Under the pieces are notes generated by a model that worked only from the letters and a program-made list of their open reading frames with translations, was not told the origin of the DNA and did no database searches. A stretch of 64,000 nucleotides of DNA from Achromobacter sp. AONIH1. GTDB lineage: Bacteria; Pseudomonadota; Gammaproteobacteria; Burkholderiales; Burkholderiaceae_B. This document shows, in pieces, positions 19,521-30,801 of this stretch (positions are counted from its first letter, which is position 1; each line of letters starts with the position of its first letter). The stretch is taken from the NCBI RefSeq assembly GCF_002902905.1, contig NZ_CP026124.1, forward strand, positions 3,844,001-3,908,000, in the 5' to 3' direction. Position numbers and translations under genes: made by a program.

Positions 19521-20423
19521 TCAGCGCGCGGCTTGCGCCGCGCGCGCCTCGAAGGCCGCGTGGCAGGCCGCGCAAATCGCCGCGGTGATGCCCTGGCGCG
19601 CATGCTCGCGCCGTTCCAGCATGCCGATCGCGCGCGCCGAGGGCCCCAGGTCGGCCGGCAGCGGCAGGATGCGCAACTGCGGACTCTGTTGCCAGTTCGA
19701 GCCATTGATCAGCGGCAGCAACGTCACGCCGACTTCCTGGCGCACCAGCTCGATCAGGGTCTCGATCGCGTTCAATTCCAGGAATTCATTCAGCGGCACG
19801 GCCAGGCGGCGCAGCAGGCGGTCGATCTGCAGTCCCGTGCGCTGGGTGCGGTCGAAACGCAGGAATGGATTGTTGGCCAGCACCTGGCGCGCGTCCTTGC
19901 CGGGCGCGCCGGGCGGGGCGATCACCACCAGCTCTTCTTCATACAGCGGCGTCCAGCGGGTGCTGGCCATCTTGCGGCCGGCCTCGACCAGGAAGGCGGC
20001 ATCCAGGTCGCCGTCCTCGACGCGGCCGGCCAGCTCGCTGGCCTTGCCCGACAGCACGCGCACGTCCAGCTTCGGATGCGCCTTCTTCAGGCCCGACACC
20101 ACCTTGGACAGCGTGCCCATGCAGGACACGATGCTGCCCACCGACACCGAGCCGGCCAGCTCGCCCGGCGCGGTGCGAGGCAGGCGCAGGCGGTCGTACA
20201 TGTCCAGCAGCTGCCTGGCTTCGGGCAGCAGCTCGCGGCCGGCGGCGTTGAGGATGGCCAGCCGGCCGCTGCGGTCGAACAGCTCGCGGCCCAGTTCGGT
20301 TTCCAGGGAGCGCATCTGGAAGCTGACGGCGGCCTGGGTGAGGGCGACCTGCTCGGCTGCTTCGGAGAAGGAGCCGTGATGCGCCACCGCCAGGAAAGTG
20401 CGCAGGAAACGGATGGTGCTCAT
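19521..20423 (-). CDS. LysR-family regulator, likely of the ggt-ABC operon
   Basis: 300-residue LysR-type regulator. N-terminal HTH (IRFLRTFLAVAHHGSFSEAAEQVALTQAAVSFQMRSLETELG) and effector domain with GSVSVGSIVSCMGTLSKVVSGLKK. Divergent from the gamma-glutamyltransferase gene across 212 bases of unusually AT-rich DNA carrying two overlapping palindromes, so it probably regulates that operon and itself. The ligand, perhaps a glutathione-derived or peptide signal, is inferred only from context. Confidence 0.85.
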   Translation of the reverse strand: MSTIRFLRTFLAVAHHGSFSEAAEQVALTQAAVSFQMRSLETELGRELFDRSGRLAILNAAGRELLPEARQLLDMYDRLRLPRTAPGELAGSVSVGSIVSCMGTLSKVVSGLKKAHPKLDVRVLSGKASELAGRVEDGDLDAAFLVEAGRKMASTRWTPLYEEELVVIAPPGAPGKDARQVLANNPFLRFDRTQRTGLQIDRLLRRLAVPLNEFLELNAIETLIELVRQEVGVTLLPLINGSNWQQSPQLRILPLPADLGPSARAIGMLERREHARQGITAAICAACHAAFEARAAQAAR

Positions 20424-20556
20424 GGCGTCTTCTAAGGGTTAATACGGTGTTGCCGCCGCCGTGGCGTGGGTGGTCGCGGGCTGCTCGCGGCGCGTCGGGA
20501 AGGCGGGGAAAATAGATCTTCGATTCACAAAATTTTCTTTTATGACCGAAAAAAAA

Positions 20557-20575
20557 ATCAAATTGATTTAATCAA
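20557..20575. promoter_or_regulatory. Overlapping palindromes in LysR/ggt gap
   Basis: ATCAA-A-TTGAT (20557-20567) overlaps TTGATT-T-AATCAA (20563-20575) in an AT-rich stretch with a run of nine A's just before. Such dyads between divergent LysR and target genes are typical LysR boxes; binding is inferred. Confidence 0.45.
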
Positions 20576-20635
20576 ATCCCAAGAGTAATGTCATCCGGTT
20601 CAACATAACGAATCCCATCCGCAGAGACCCGAGAC

Positions 20636-22264
20636 ATGAAAGCCTTCGACTGGAGCAATCCCTATCCCTCCGTCCGCATTCCGCTGTTCGCCCGCAACGT
20701 GGTGTCCACCTCGCACCCGCTGGCGGCGCAGGCCGGATTGCGCATGCTGCTCAAGGGCGGCAACGCCGTGGACGCGGCCATCGCCGCCGCGGCCGCCATC
20801 GTGCTGGTCGAGCCGGTTTCCTGCGGCCTGGGCGGCGACTGCTTCGCCATCGTCTGGGACGGCCAGCAGCTGCATGGCCTGAATTCCTCCGGCGTGGCCC
20901 CGGCCGCCTGGAACGTCGAATACTTCAAGCGCAAGCATGGCGTCGGCCCGAACGGGCTGGCGGTGCAGCCCAAGCGCGGCTGGGACTCGGTCACGGTGCC
21001 GGGCGTGGTGGCGGGCTGGGCCGCGCTGCATGAAAAGCTGGGCAAGCTGCCGTTCGAGCAACTGTTCGAGCCGGCCATCGAGATCGCCGAGCGCGGCTAC
21101 GCCGTGCCGCCGGTGGTGGCGCACAAGTGGGCCGCCGCCGCCAATGAGCTGAGCGCGCAGCCCGGCTACGCCCAGGCCTTCATGCCCGAGGGCCGCGCGC
21201 CCAAGGTGGGCGAGCATTTCCGCTTCCCCGACGCCGCCTACACGCTGCGCCGCATCGCCGCGACCAAGGGCCGCGACTTCTACGAAGGCGAGCTGGCCGA
21301 GCGCATCGCCGCCTTCAGCAAGGAATGCGGCGGCGCCATGACGCTGGAAGACCTGCGCGGCTACCGGCCGGAATGGGTCAAGCCGATTTCCCGGTCCTAT
21401 CGCGGCTACGAGCTGCACGAAATCCCGCCGAACGGGCAGGGCATCGCCGCGCTGATCGCGCTGGGCATCGTCGAGCGCTTCGACATGGCCTCGATGCCGG
21501 TGGATTCGGTGCAGTCGCAGCACGTGCAGATCGAAGCCATGAAGCTGGCCTTCGCCGACCTGTACAAGTACGTGGCCGACCCGCGCTCGATGGAAGTCAC
21601 GCCCGAGCAGATGCTGTCGGACGCCTACCTGGACAGCCGCGCCAAGCTGATTCGCCTGGACCGCGCCACGCATTTCGAGGCGGGCCGTCCGCATGCCGGC
21701 GGCACCGTCTACCTGACCGCCGCCGACGAGAACGGCATGATGATCTCGTTCATCCAGTCCAACTACATGGGCTTCGGTTCGGGCGTGGTGGTGCCGGGCA
21801 CCGGCATCAGCCTGCAGAACCGGGGCGTGGGCTTCTCGATGGATCCGAAGTCGGCCAACGTGGTCGAGGGCGGCAAGCGTCCGTTCCACACCATCATCCC
21901 GGGTTTCCTGACGCGCGGCGGCAAGCCGGTCATGAGCTTCGGCGTGATGGGCGGCGACATGCAGCCGCAAGGCCACCTGCAGACCGTGGTGCGCATGATC
22001 GACTACCACCAGCAACCGCAGGCCGCCTGCTGCGCGCCGCGCTGGAAGGTCAACCGCGATTTCACGCTGGACATCGAGACCAACATGGCCGGCGCCACCG
22101 TCACCGGCCTGAAGGACCTGGGGCATCCTTTGAAGTCGGTGCAGGATCCGTACATGGACTTCGGCGCCGGCCAGTTCATCTGGCGCATGTCCGAGAACGA
22201 CAACGAGCTGGGCTACGTGGCCGCCAGCGACAGCCGCCGCGACGGCCAGGCCGTGGGTTTCTGA
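20636..22264 (+). CDS. ggt: Gamma-glutamyltransferase, no signal peptide
   Basis: 542-residue Ntn-hydrolase of the GGT family (glutathione or gamma-glutamyl compound hydrolysis). N-terminal STSHPLAAQAGLRMLLKGGNAVDAAIAAA and LGGDCFAIVWDG are family blocks; autocleavage should occur before T357 in HAGGTVYLTAADENG, aligned with the canonical T-T-H-x-S. The C-terminal subunit has the glycine-rich RPFHTIIPGFLTRGGKP. Unlike periplasmic Ggt there is no signal peptide: MKAFDWSNPYPSVR leads straight into the fold, so the enzyme should be cytoplasmic. It precedes a peptide ABC importer by 64 bases, suggesting import followed by intracellular cleavage. Confidence 0.88.
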   Translation: MKAFDWSNPYPSVRIPLFARNVVSTSHPLAAQAGLRMLLKGGNAVDAAIAAAAAIVLVEPVSCGLGGDCFAIVWDGQQLHGLNSSGVAPAAWNVEYFKRKHGVGPNGLAVQPKRGWDSVTVPGVVAGWAALHEKLGKLPFEQLFEPAIEIAERGYAVPPVVAHKWAAAANELSAQPGYAQAFMPEGRAPKVGEHFRFPDAAYTLRRIAATKGRDFYEGELAERIAAFSKECGGAMTLEDLRGYRPEWVKPISRSYRGYELHEIPPNGQGIAALIALGIVERFDMASMPVDSVQSQHVQIEAMKLAFADLYKYVADPRSMEVTPEQMLSDAYLDSRAKLIRLDRATHFEAGRPHAGGTVYLTAADENGMMISFIQSNYMGFGSGVVVPGTGISLQNRGVGFSMDPKSANVVEGGKRPFHTIIPGFLTRGGKPVMSFGVMGGDMQPQGHLQTVVRMIDYHQQPQAACCAPRWKVNRDFTLDIETNMAGATVTGLKDLGHPLKSVQDPYMDFGAGQFIWRMSENDNELGYVAASDSRRDGQAVGF

Positions 22265-22328
22265 CGGCCGTCAGCCGGACCCGGGGACACCGGGCCGGCG
22301 CATTGCACATACAAGGGGAAATACCACG

Positions 22329-23840
22329 ATGAAACGCTTTGCCTTGACCTTCGGCGCCGGCCTCCTGGCGCTGGGCGCCTGCGCCGCCAGCGCGCAGAAC
22401 CTGCGCATCGGCCTGCAGGAGGATCCGGACGTGCTGGATCCGCACCGCGCCCGCACCTATGTGGGCCGCATCGTCTTCACCTCGCTGTGCGACAAGCTCA
22501 TCGACATCGATCCCAAACTGCATTTCGTGCCGCAGCTGGCCACCTCGTGGACGTTCAGCGAAGACAACAAGACGCTGACCTTCAAGCTGCGCGAGGACGC
22601 GCTGTTCCATGATGGCAGCAAGTTCGACGCCGCCGCCGCCAAGGCCAACCTGGACCGCGCCATGACCCTGCCGGACAGCCTGCGCAGGGGCGAGCTGGGC
22701 TCGGTGGCCAAGGTCGAGGCGCCGGACGCCGCCACGCTGGTGCTGACGCTCAAGCAGCCCGACGCGACGCTGCTGGCCCAGCTGTCCGACCGCGCCGGCA
22801 TGATGCTGTCGCCCAAGACCTTCGGCGACGACGTGGCCGCCGTGGGCCGCAAGCCGGTCTGCTCCGGCCCGTACAAGTTCGTCGAACGCATCCAGAACGA
22901 CCGCATCGTGCTGGACAAGTTCGACCAGTATTACGACGCCAAGGACTACGCCTTCAAGCGCCTGACCTTCCTGCCGATCCCGGACACCACCGTGCGCCTG
23001 TCCAACCTGCGCGCCGGCGACCTGGACCTGCTCGAGCGCCTGAACCCGTCCGACGTGCCCCAGGTCAAGACCGACGCCAGCCTGACCTTCGCGCCAGTGG
23101 CGGGCCTGGGCTTCCAGCAGTTCATGTTCAACGTGGCCAACGGCAAGCGCGCCGAGGACAATCCGTTCAAGAACAAGCTGGTGCGCCAGGCCTTCCAGTA
23201 CGCGATTGACCGCAACGCCATCAACGAAGTGGCCGGCGGCGGCATCTTCGAGCCGGCGCAGCAGCCGTTCCCGCCCGCCAGTCCCTATCACAGCGACAAG
23301 TTCCCGCCGACCCAGCGCGACGTGGCCAAGGCCCGCGCGCTGCTCAAGCAGGCGGGCTTCGAGCGCGTGAAGGCCGAAGTCATGTTCGGCAACAACACCA
23401 CCACCTCGTCGGTCGCCGAGATGGTGCAGGCCATGGCGTCCGAGGCCGGTTTCGACCTGTCGCTGCGCCCGACCGAGTACGCCGCGCTGCAAAAGGAATC
23501 GGCCGGCGGCAATTTCCAGGTGGTGATGCTGGGTTGGTCCGGCCGCGTCGATCCGGACGGCAACATCCACGCTTTCGTCACCTGCAAGGGCGCGCTGAAC
23601 GACGGTCACTACTGCAACGCGGAAGTCGACAAGCTGCTCAACGAGGCCCGCACCGTGCCGGACGAGGCCAAGCGCCGCGCCATCTACGACCAGGCCCAGG
23701 CCATCATCCAGGACGAGCTGCCGGGCGTGTACAACTACTACCAGCCCTGGCCCTTCGCGCTGGCCAGGAAGGTCAAGGGTTTCGTGCCCTATCCGGACGG
23801 CATGATCCGCCTGAAGGGCGTGACCTTCGCGCAGAAGTAG
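22329..23840 (+). CDS. Peptide/glutathione-type ABC transporter substrate-binding protein
   Basis: 503-residue family 5 solute-binding protein. The signal peptide may be Sec type I (cleavage near ASA|QN) or, since LGAC is present at residues 15-18, lipoprotein type; both are possible. The mature part opens LRIGLQEDPDVLDPHRARTYVGRIVF and has LATSWTFSEDNKTLTFKLR, typical of DppA/GsiB. It lies between ggt and two permease genes. Ligand inferred as glutathione or a gamma-glutamyl peptide because of ggt. Confidence 0.88.
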   Translation: MKRFALTFGAGLLALGACAASAQNLRIGLQEDPDVLDPHRARTYVGRIVFTSLCDKLIDIDPKLHFVPQLATSWTFSEDNKTLTFKLREDALFHDGSKFDAAAAKANLDRAMTLPDSLRRGELGSVAKVEAPDAATLVLTLKQPDATLLAQLSDRAGMMLSPKTFGDDVAAVGRKPVCSGPYKFVERIQNDRIVLDKFDQYYDAKDYAFKRLTFLPIPDTTVRLSNLRAGDLDLLERLNPSDVPQVKTDASLTFAPVAGLGFQQFMFNVANGKRAEDNPFKNKLVRQAFQYAIDRNAINEVAGGGIFEPAQQPFPPASPYHSDKFPPTQRDVAKARALLKQAGFERVKAEVMFGNNTTTSSVAEMVQAMASEAGFDLSLRPTEYAALQKESAGGNFQVVMLGWSGRVDPDGNIHAFVTCKGALNDGHYCNAEVDKLLNEARTVPDEAKRRAIYDQAQAIIQDELPGVYNYYQPWPFALARKVKGFVPYPDGMIRLKGVTFAQK

Positions 23841-23873
23841 GGGGCGTCGCGATCCCTGTCTTGATGATGTAGC

Positions 23874-23923
23874 GGGTGGCGGCCAGGCGCCGCCGCCCGT
23901 TCCGGCGCCGTCCCTGGCGCCGG
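23874..23923 (+). other. Tandem stem-loops after the binding-protein gene
   Basis: Two strong hairpins: 23874-23898 (10-base arms with one G-T pair, loop of 5) and 23902-23923 (perfect 8-base arms, loop of 6). No T-run follows, so these look like mRNA-stabilising or attenuating elements, often found after binding-protein genes to raise their expression over the permeases. The rest of the 159-base gap shows nothing else. Confidence 0.55.
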
Positions 23924-23999
23924 CCGCTGTTCCCGGCGGACGCGCGCCAGGCTGTCGCGGCCCGGTTCCGTCCGCCGTCTTGCCCTTACGGTTTTTCCC

Positions 24000-24944
24000 A
24001 TGCTCAAACTCATATTGCGCCGCGTGCTGGTTGCGATCCCGACACTGATACTGGTGTCGATGATCGTGTTCATGTTGCAGAAGATCCTGCCCGGCGATCC
24101 CGTACTGACCCTGGCCGGCGAGGAGCGCGACCCGGCCGTGCTCGATTACCTGCGCGACAAATACCGGCTCAACGACCCGCTGCCCATGCAGTACGCGGCC
24201 TGGGCCGGCCAGGTGCTGCAGGGCGACCTGGGCAAGTCGCTGCGCACCGACGTGCCCGTCACCACGCTGATCGGCCAGAAGCTGCCGGTCACGCTGCAAC
24301 TGGCGGCCATGGCCATGCTCTTCGCGCTGCTGGTCGGCATTCCGATGGGCATCGTGGCCGCGGTGCGCAAGGGCAAGCCCGTCGAGATGGGCGCCAACAT
24401 CGCGGCGCTGTCGGGCATGTCCATTCCCAACTTCTGGCTGGGCATCATCCTCATCATGGTGGTGTCGGTGCAGTGGAAGCTGCTGCCGGCCTCGGGCTAT
24501 GTGTCGCCGGCCGAGGATTTCTGGCTGTCGATCAAGACCATGCTGATGCCGGCGCTGGTGCTGTCCACGGCCATCGCCGCCTACCTGATGCGGCACACGC
24601 GCTCGGCCATGCTGGAAGCGCTGTCGGCCGACTACGTGCGCACGGCCCGCGCCAAGGGCGTGCCGGCGCGCAGCGTGGTGCTGCGGCACGCGCTGCGCAA
24701 CGCGCTCATGCCCATCGTCACGCTGGTGACGCTGCTGTTCGGCGAGCTGCTGGCCGGCGCCGTGCTGACCGAGCAGGTCTTCACCATCCCGGGCTTCGGC
24801 AAGCTGGTGGTGGATGCCGTGTTCACGCGCGACTACGCCGTGGTGCAGGGCGTGGTGCTGTGCGTGGCGGTGGGCTTCATCCTGATGAACCTGCTGGCCG
24901 ACATCCTGTACATCCTGGTCAATCCCCGCCTGAGGCACGCATGA
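24000..24944 (+). CDS. ABC transporter permease (DppB/GsiC type)
   Basis: 314-residue inner-membrane permease with about six helices. N-terminal [25 protein letters not shown] is the DppB family start, and the EAA cytoplasmic loop reads [30 protein letters not shown]. Pairs with the next gene, whose start ATG overlaps this stop codon (ATGA). First of the three cytoplasmic-membrane components of the importer. Confidence 0.9.
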   Translation: MLKLILRRVLVAIPTLILVSMIVFMLQKILPGDPVLTLAGEERDPAVLDYLRDKYRLNDPLPMQYAAWAGQVLQGDLGKSLRTDVPVTTLIGQKLPVTLQLAAMAMLFALLVGIPMGIVAAVRKGKPVEMGANIAALSGMSIPNFWLGIILIMVVSVQWKLLPASGYVSPAEDFWLSIKTMLMPALVLSTAIAAYLMRHTRSAMLEALSADYVRTARAKGVPARSVVLRHALRNALMPIVTLVTLLFGELLAGAVLTEQVFTIPGFGKLVVDAVFTRDYAVVQGVVLCVAVGFILMNLLADILYILVNPRLRHA

Positions 24945-25819
24945 GCGCCATTTCCGCAAATCCCGCCGCCGCCGCGCCGCCGCGCAGCCGCAACCGCGCC
25001 TGGGGCAAGTTCAAGCGCAATCACATCGCCATGCTGGGCCTGGCCATCGTGCTGTTCTTCGTGGCGCTGGCCCTGCTGGCGCCGCTGGTGGCCAACCACG
25101 ATCCCTTCCAGACCAGCTTCACCACCATCCGCAAGGCGCCGTCGGCGCAATACTGGCTGGGCACGGACGAGCTGGGCCGCGACATCTTCAGCCGCATGGT
25201 CTATGGCGCGCGCGCCTCGCTCATGGCCGGCCTGGTGTCGGTGCTGATCGCGCTGGCCGTGGGCGTGCCGTTCGGCCTGGCCGCCGGCTATTTCGGCGGC
25301 TGGACCGACAGCTGCATCTCGCGCGCCACCGAGGCGCTGCTGGCCATTCCCTTCCTGATCCTGGCGATCGCGCTGGCCGCCTTCCTGGGGCCCAGCCTGA
25401 TGAACGCCATGATCGCCATCGGCGTGTCGGCCGCGCCCAAGTTCATCCGCCTGACGCGCGGGCAGGTGCTGGCGGTCAAGAGCGAGGACTATGTGCAGAG
25501 CGCCCGCGCGCTGGGCGCGTCGGACCTGCGCATCATCGCGCGCCACGTGTTCCCCAACGTCATGCCGCCGCTGATCGTGCAGGCCACCATCACCATCGCC
25601 ACGGCCATCATCGCCGAGGCCAGCCTGTCGTTCCTGGGCCTGGGCCTGCAGCCGCCGAACCCGTCCTGGGGCTCGATGCTGAACACCGCCAAGAACTTCA
25701 TGACCCAGGCGCCGTGGATGTCGATCTTCCCCGGATCGGCCATCTTCCTGGTGGTGCTGGGCTTCAACCTGCTGGGCGACGGGCTGCGCGACGCGCTGGA
25801 TCCGCGCCAGGAAAAGTAA
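24941..25819 (+). CDS. ABC transporter permease (DppC/GsiD type)
   Basis: 292-residue permease. The N-terminal cytoplasmic segment ends [21 protein letters not shown], a DppC-like first helix. The extracytoplasmic loop contains [27 protein letters not shown], the DppC signature, and the EAA loop reads [21 protein letters not shown]. Start at the overlapping ATGA; the reading frame upstream is a shadow of the partner gene. Confidence 0.9.
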   Translation: MSAISANPAAAAPPRSRNRAWGKFKRNHIAMLGLAIVLFFVALALLAPLVANHDPFQTSFTTIRKAPSAQYWLGTDELGRDIFSRMVYGARASLMAGLVSVLIALAVGVPFGLAAGYFGGWTDSCISRATEALLAIPFLILAIALAAFLGPSLMNAMIAIGVSAAPKFIRLTRGQVLAVKSEDYVQSARALGASDLRIIARHVFPNVMPPLIVQATITIATAIIAEASLSFLGLGLQPPNPSWGSMLNTAKNFMTQAPWMSIFPGSAIFLVVLGFNLLGDGLRDALDPRQEK

Positions 25820-25824
25820 TCATC

Positions 25825-27705
<1,881 letters not shown>

Positions 27706-27708
27706 GCG

Positions 27709-28485
27709 CTATCCGATGTCGAGATAGGCGCTAGGCGTCGCGCCCAGGACGCGGCGGAACGCCGAGGCAAAGGCGCTGGGGCTGGCATAGCCCAGGTCCA
27801 GCGCCACGCGGGTCACGGACTGTCCCTGTGTCAGGCGCGCGATCGCCGCCTGCAGGCAGACCTGCTGCCGCCACGCGGCGAAGCTGGCGCCGGTCTGCGC
27901 GCGGAACAGCCGGGTGAAAGTGCGCCGGCTCATGCCGGCGTCGGCCGCCATCTCGTCCAGGCTCGCGCCGATCGAGGGCGCGGCGAACAGGCGCAGACAG
28001 GCGCGCGCCAGGCGCGGGTCTTCGGGCAGCGGCGCGTGCAGGTGCAGGCGCGGCATGGCCGCGATTTCCGCGATCAGCAGCGCCATCAGCTTGCCGTCGC
28101 GCCCCTCGACGTCGTACAGGGCTGGCAGGTCGACCGCCTGATCCAGCAGCAGGCGCAGCAAGGGCGACACCCCATGGACGCAGCAATGGTCCGGCAGGCG
28201 CGCGGCTTGCGCGGCAGGCGGGGCGATGAAGGCGTTGAGCATCGTGACCGGCCCGTTCATCGTCATCTCATGCGCCATGTCCGCCGGCAGCCAGCAGGCC
28301 CGTTGCGGCGGCACCAGCCAGCGGCCTTGCGGCGTCGCCACGCTGATGGCGCCGCGCGAGGCATAGGCGAACTGGCCGCGCAGATGCGTGTGCGCGGGAA
28401 AGGTCGAGCCGGCGGGATAGTCGTTGGCGGTGACGACCACGCTGCGCGGCAGGTGTTCGTAGGGATCGAGCAGGGTATTGCGCAT
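27709..28485 (-). CDS. AraC-family regulator with cupin sensor domain
   Basis: 258 residues. The N-terminal cupin-like domain (DYPAGSTFPAHTHLRGQFAYASRG, about 20-100) would sense a small ligand. Two C-terminal helix-turn-helices (SLDEMAADAGMSRRTFTRLFR and VTRVALDLGYASPSAFASAFR) are classic AraC. Target unknown: it is divergent from the alpha/beta hydrolase gene across 141 bases, making that the best candidate. Confidence 0.85.
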   Translation of the reverse strand: MRNTLLDPYEHLPRSVVVTANDYPAGSTFPAHTHLRGQFAYASRGAISVATPQGRWLVPPQRACWLPADMAHEMTMNGPVTMLNAFIAPPAAQAARLPDHCCVHGVSPLLRLLLDQAVDLPALYDVEGRDGKLMALLIAEIAAMPRLHLHAPLPEDPRLARACLRLFAAPSIGASLDEMAADAGMSRRTFTRLFRAQTGASFAAWRQQVCLQAAIARLTQGQSVTRVALDLGYASPSAFASAFRRVLGATPSAYLDIG

Positions 28486-28626
28486 GGCCCGGATTCTATA
28501 GCGATTGGCCCGCCATCGAAGGCGGGCCGTCGCGCGCGCTTCTACGATGGGTTTTTATGTTGCCGTTCAGTGCCAGGCCCGCGTTGCGGCCGGGCGCCAG
28601 GGCGGCGCGATCATCATGGAGTCCGT

Positions 28627-29412
28627 ATGGCAAACACTTTTCACCGCGTGGGCAATGGCCCCCATCCCGTCCTGGTCCTGCCCGGCTGGTTTGGCGATGC
28701 GCATGCCTTCGAGCCGATCGAAGCCTGGCTGGACGGCGGCGCGTTCAGCTATGTGTTCATGGATTACCGGGGCTATGGCGGCATGCGGGACGCGCCGGGC
28801 GACTACACGATCGACGAAATCGCCACGGACGCGCTCGCGCTGGCGGACGAGCTGGGGTTCGCGTCGTTCAGCCTGATCGGGCATTCGATGGGCGGCATGG
28901 CGATCGAGCGGATCGCCGCGCTCGCGCCCGAGCGCGTGCGCGCGCTGGTCGCCGTCGCGCCCGTTCCCTGCGGCGGGATACGGATGGATGCGGCGCGACG
29001 GGCCTTGTTTGAGGGCGCGGCTGTGCAGGTGGAACAGCGCCGGACCATCATCGACCGCAGCACCGGCGGGCGCCTGCCGGCATCGTGGGTGGCGTGGAAG
29101 GCGGCGTATTCGGCGGCACGCTCGATGCCAGCGGCCTTCGCCGCCTATTTTCACGCCTGGGCCGACACGGATTTCAGCGATGCGATCGACGGCAGGCATC
29201 CGCTGAAGGCGCTGGTGGGTCGACATGATCCCGTGTTCAACGCCGCCCTGATGGCCGACACCTATGCGCGCCGTTATCCGCTGGCCAGCGTGGAAGTGCT
29301 GGAGAACGCCGGCCACTATCCGATGAACGAAACGCCGCTGGCGCTGGCGGCCGCCATCGAGAGCTTCCTGCTCAGCGTTTCTCCAGCGCCAGCTTCAGCC
29401 CGAACGCGATGA
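28627..29412 (+). CDS. Alpha/beta hydrolase
   Basis: 261-residue alpha/beta-fold hydrolase. HPVLVLPGWFGDA supplies the oxyanion region near residue 20, nucleophile Ser is in the elbow LIGHSMGGMA (about residue 90), the acid is probably the Asp in LVGRHDPVF, and the His in NAGHYPMNE completes the triad. Start chosen at MANTFHRVG with GGAG five bases upstream. Its 3' end overlaps the convergent LysE gene by 41 bases. The substrate is unknown; no pathway neighbours help. Confidence 0.85.
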   Translation: MANTFHRVGNGPHPVLVLPGWFGDAHAFEPIEAWLDGGAFSYVFMDYRGYGGMRDAPGDYTIDEIATDALALADELGFASFSLIGHSMGGMAIERIAALAPERVRALVAVAPVPCGGIRMDAARRALFEGAAVQVEQRRTIIDRSTGGRLPASWVAWKAAYSAARSMPAAFAAYFHAWADTDFSDAIDGRHPLKALVGRHDPVFNAALMADTYARRYPLASVEVLENAGHYPMNETPLALAAAIESFLLSVSPAPASARTR

Positions 29413-30034
29413 ACACCGCGCCCGTCATCCGGTCCAGCCCGCGCATGACGGCCGGGCGCGACAGCCAGCGCGCCAGCGGGCGCGTGGCCGCGACCAGCAG
29501 GCCGAACCACAGCATGCCGAGCACGGCATGCACGGCGGCCAGCAGCAGGCTGAAGCGCATCACGTCGGCGCCGGCGGGGATGAATTGCGGCAGGAAGGTG
29601 ACGTAGAACACGCCGATCTTGGGATTGAGCGCGTTGGTCAGGCAGCCGCGCATGAACCAGCCGGCGCCGCCGGAGGCGGGACGGGCGGACAGTTCCGCCG
29701 CCAGCAGCGCGGAGCCGCCGGCCTGGCCTGCCTGGCGGCATCCGGGCCAGGTGTTCCACAGCAGTCGCGCGCCCAGGTAGAACAGATAGGCGGCCGCGGC
29801 GATGCGCAGCACGTCGTAGGCGAAGGTGGACACGGCCAGCAGCGATCCGAGCCCGAACGCGGCCGCCGCGCCCCAGGCCAGGCAGCCGGTGCTGATGCCC
29901 AGTCCGGCCAGCAGCGCGCGCCGTCCGCCCTCGACCGCGGCGGTGCGCAGCACCAGGGCGTTGTCCAGGCCTGGCGTGACGGTGAGGATGGCAGCGGCCA
30001 GGGTGAAGGCGAGCAGGGCGGCGGTGGCGGTCAT
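29372..30034 (-). CDS. LysE/RhtB-family amino-acid exporter
   Basis: 220-residue membrane protein with about six helices. The signature TPGLDNALVLRTAAVEGGRRALLAGLGISTG after helix 1 is the RhtB/LysE motif (usually TPGPN), and ALNPKIGVFYVTFLPQF matches the family NPK motif. Exports an amino acid or derivative; specificity not readable. Convergent with the hydrolase gene, with overlapping 3' ends. Confidence 0.86.
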   Translation of the reverse strand: MTATAALLAFTLAAAILTVTPGLDNALVLRTAAVEGGRRALLAGLGISTGCLAWGAAAAFGLGSLLAVSTFAYDVLRIAAAAYLFYLGARLLWNTWPGCRQAGQAGGSALLAAELSARPASGGAGWFMRGCLTNALNPKIGVFYVTFLPQFIPAGADVMRFSLLLAAVHAVLGMLWFGLLVAATRPLARWLSRPAVMRGLDRMTGAVFIAFGLKLALEKR

Positions 30035-30244
30035 GGCGGGGTTCGCGGGTGGGCGGGCGACAGTAGGGCTTGCGATGAGGGGCGGTCGCGATGGTCATCG
30101 GCGCTGCGTCCGCGACTGCAATGGGACACGGGCCGGGCGCGGCCTGAACGCAGTGTAGCGCCGCGCGCCGGGGCGCGGCAGGGGAAGGCGGCTGGCGGTA
30201 TCATGGCGGGTTTCGCGATACGCGTTCACTTCCGGAATTCCATC

Positions 30245-30781
30245 ATGGCCCTGCGCGCCACCATCTACAAGGCCGACCTCAACGTGGCCGACACCGACCG
30301 CCACTATTACGGCACGCACGGCCTGACCGTGGCCCGCCATCCGTCCGAGACCGACGAGCGCATGATGGTGCGCCTGGTCGCGTTCGCGCTGCACGCCAGC
30401 GAGGAGCTTGCCTTCACCAAGGGACTGAGCGATACCGACGAGCCGGACCTCTGGGAAAAGGACCTGACCGGCGCGGTCAAGCTGTGGATCGAAGTCGGCC
30501 AGCCCGAGGAACGCCGCATCCTGCGCGCCTGCGGCCGCGCCGAGCAGGTCATCGTCTATTGCTATGGCGGCTCGGCCAGCAAGATCTGGTGGGACGGCGT
30601 GCGCAACAAGCTGGAACGCGCCCGCAACCTGAAGATCGTCAACCTGCCGTCCGAACAGAGCCGCGCGCTGGCGCAGCTGGCCGAGCGCACGATGCAGGTC
30701 AACGTCAATATCTCTGACGGCATCGTTTATTTCTCGGCCGACAAGGGCGAGGCTACGATCGAGCCGGAAACCTGGCGTTGA
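30245..30781 (+). CDS. yaeQ: YaeQ-family protein
   Basis: 178 residues matching YaeQ throughout: MALRATIYKADLNVADTDRHYYG, HPSETDERMMVRLVAFALHA, PDLWEKDLTGAVKLWIEVG and IVYCYGGSASKIWW. The family adopts a PD-(D/E)XK-like fold (the E-x-x-x-x-E/D and E-x-G residues are present), but its biochemical role is not established; E. coli YaeQ was once linked to RfaH suppression. Stands alone in a 210-base gap from lysE. Confidence 0.9.
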   Translation: MALRATIYKADLNVADTDRHYYGTHGLTVARHPSETDERMMVRLVAFALHASEELAFTKGLSDTDEPDLWEKDLTGAVKLWIEVGQPEERRILRACGRAEQVIVYCYGGSASKIWWDGVRNKLERARNLKIVNLPSEQSRALAQLAERTMQVNVNISDGIVYFSADKGEATIEPETWR

Positions 30782-30801
30782 TTCGTGAAACGGGAGCAGG
30801 C

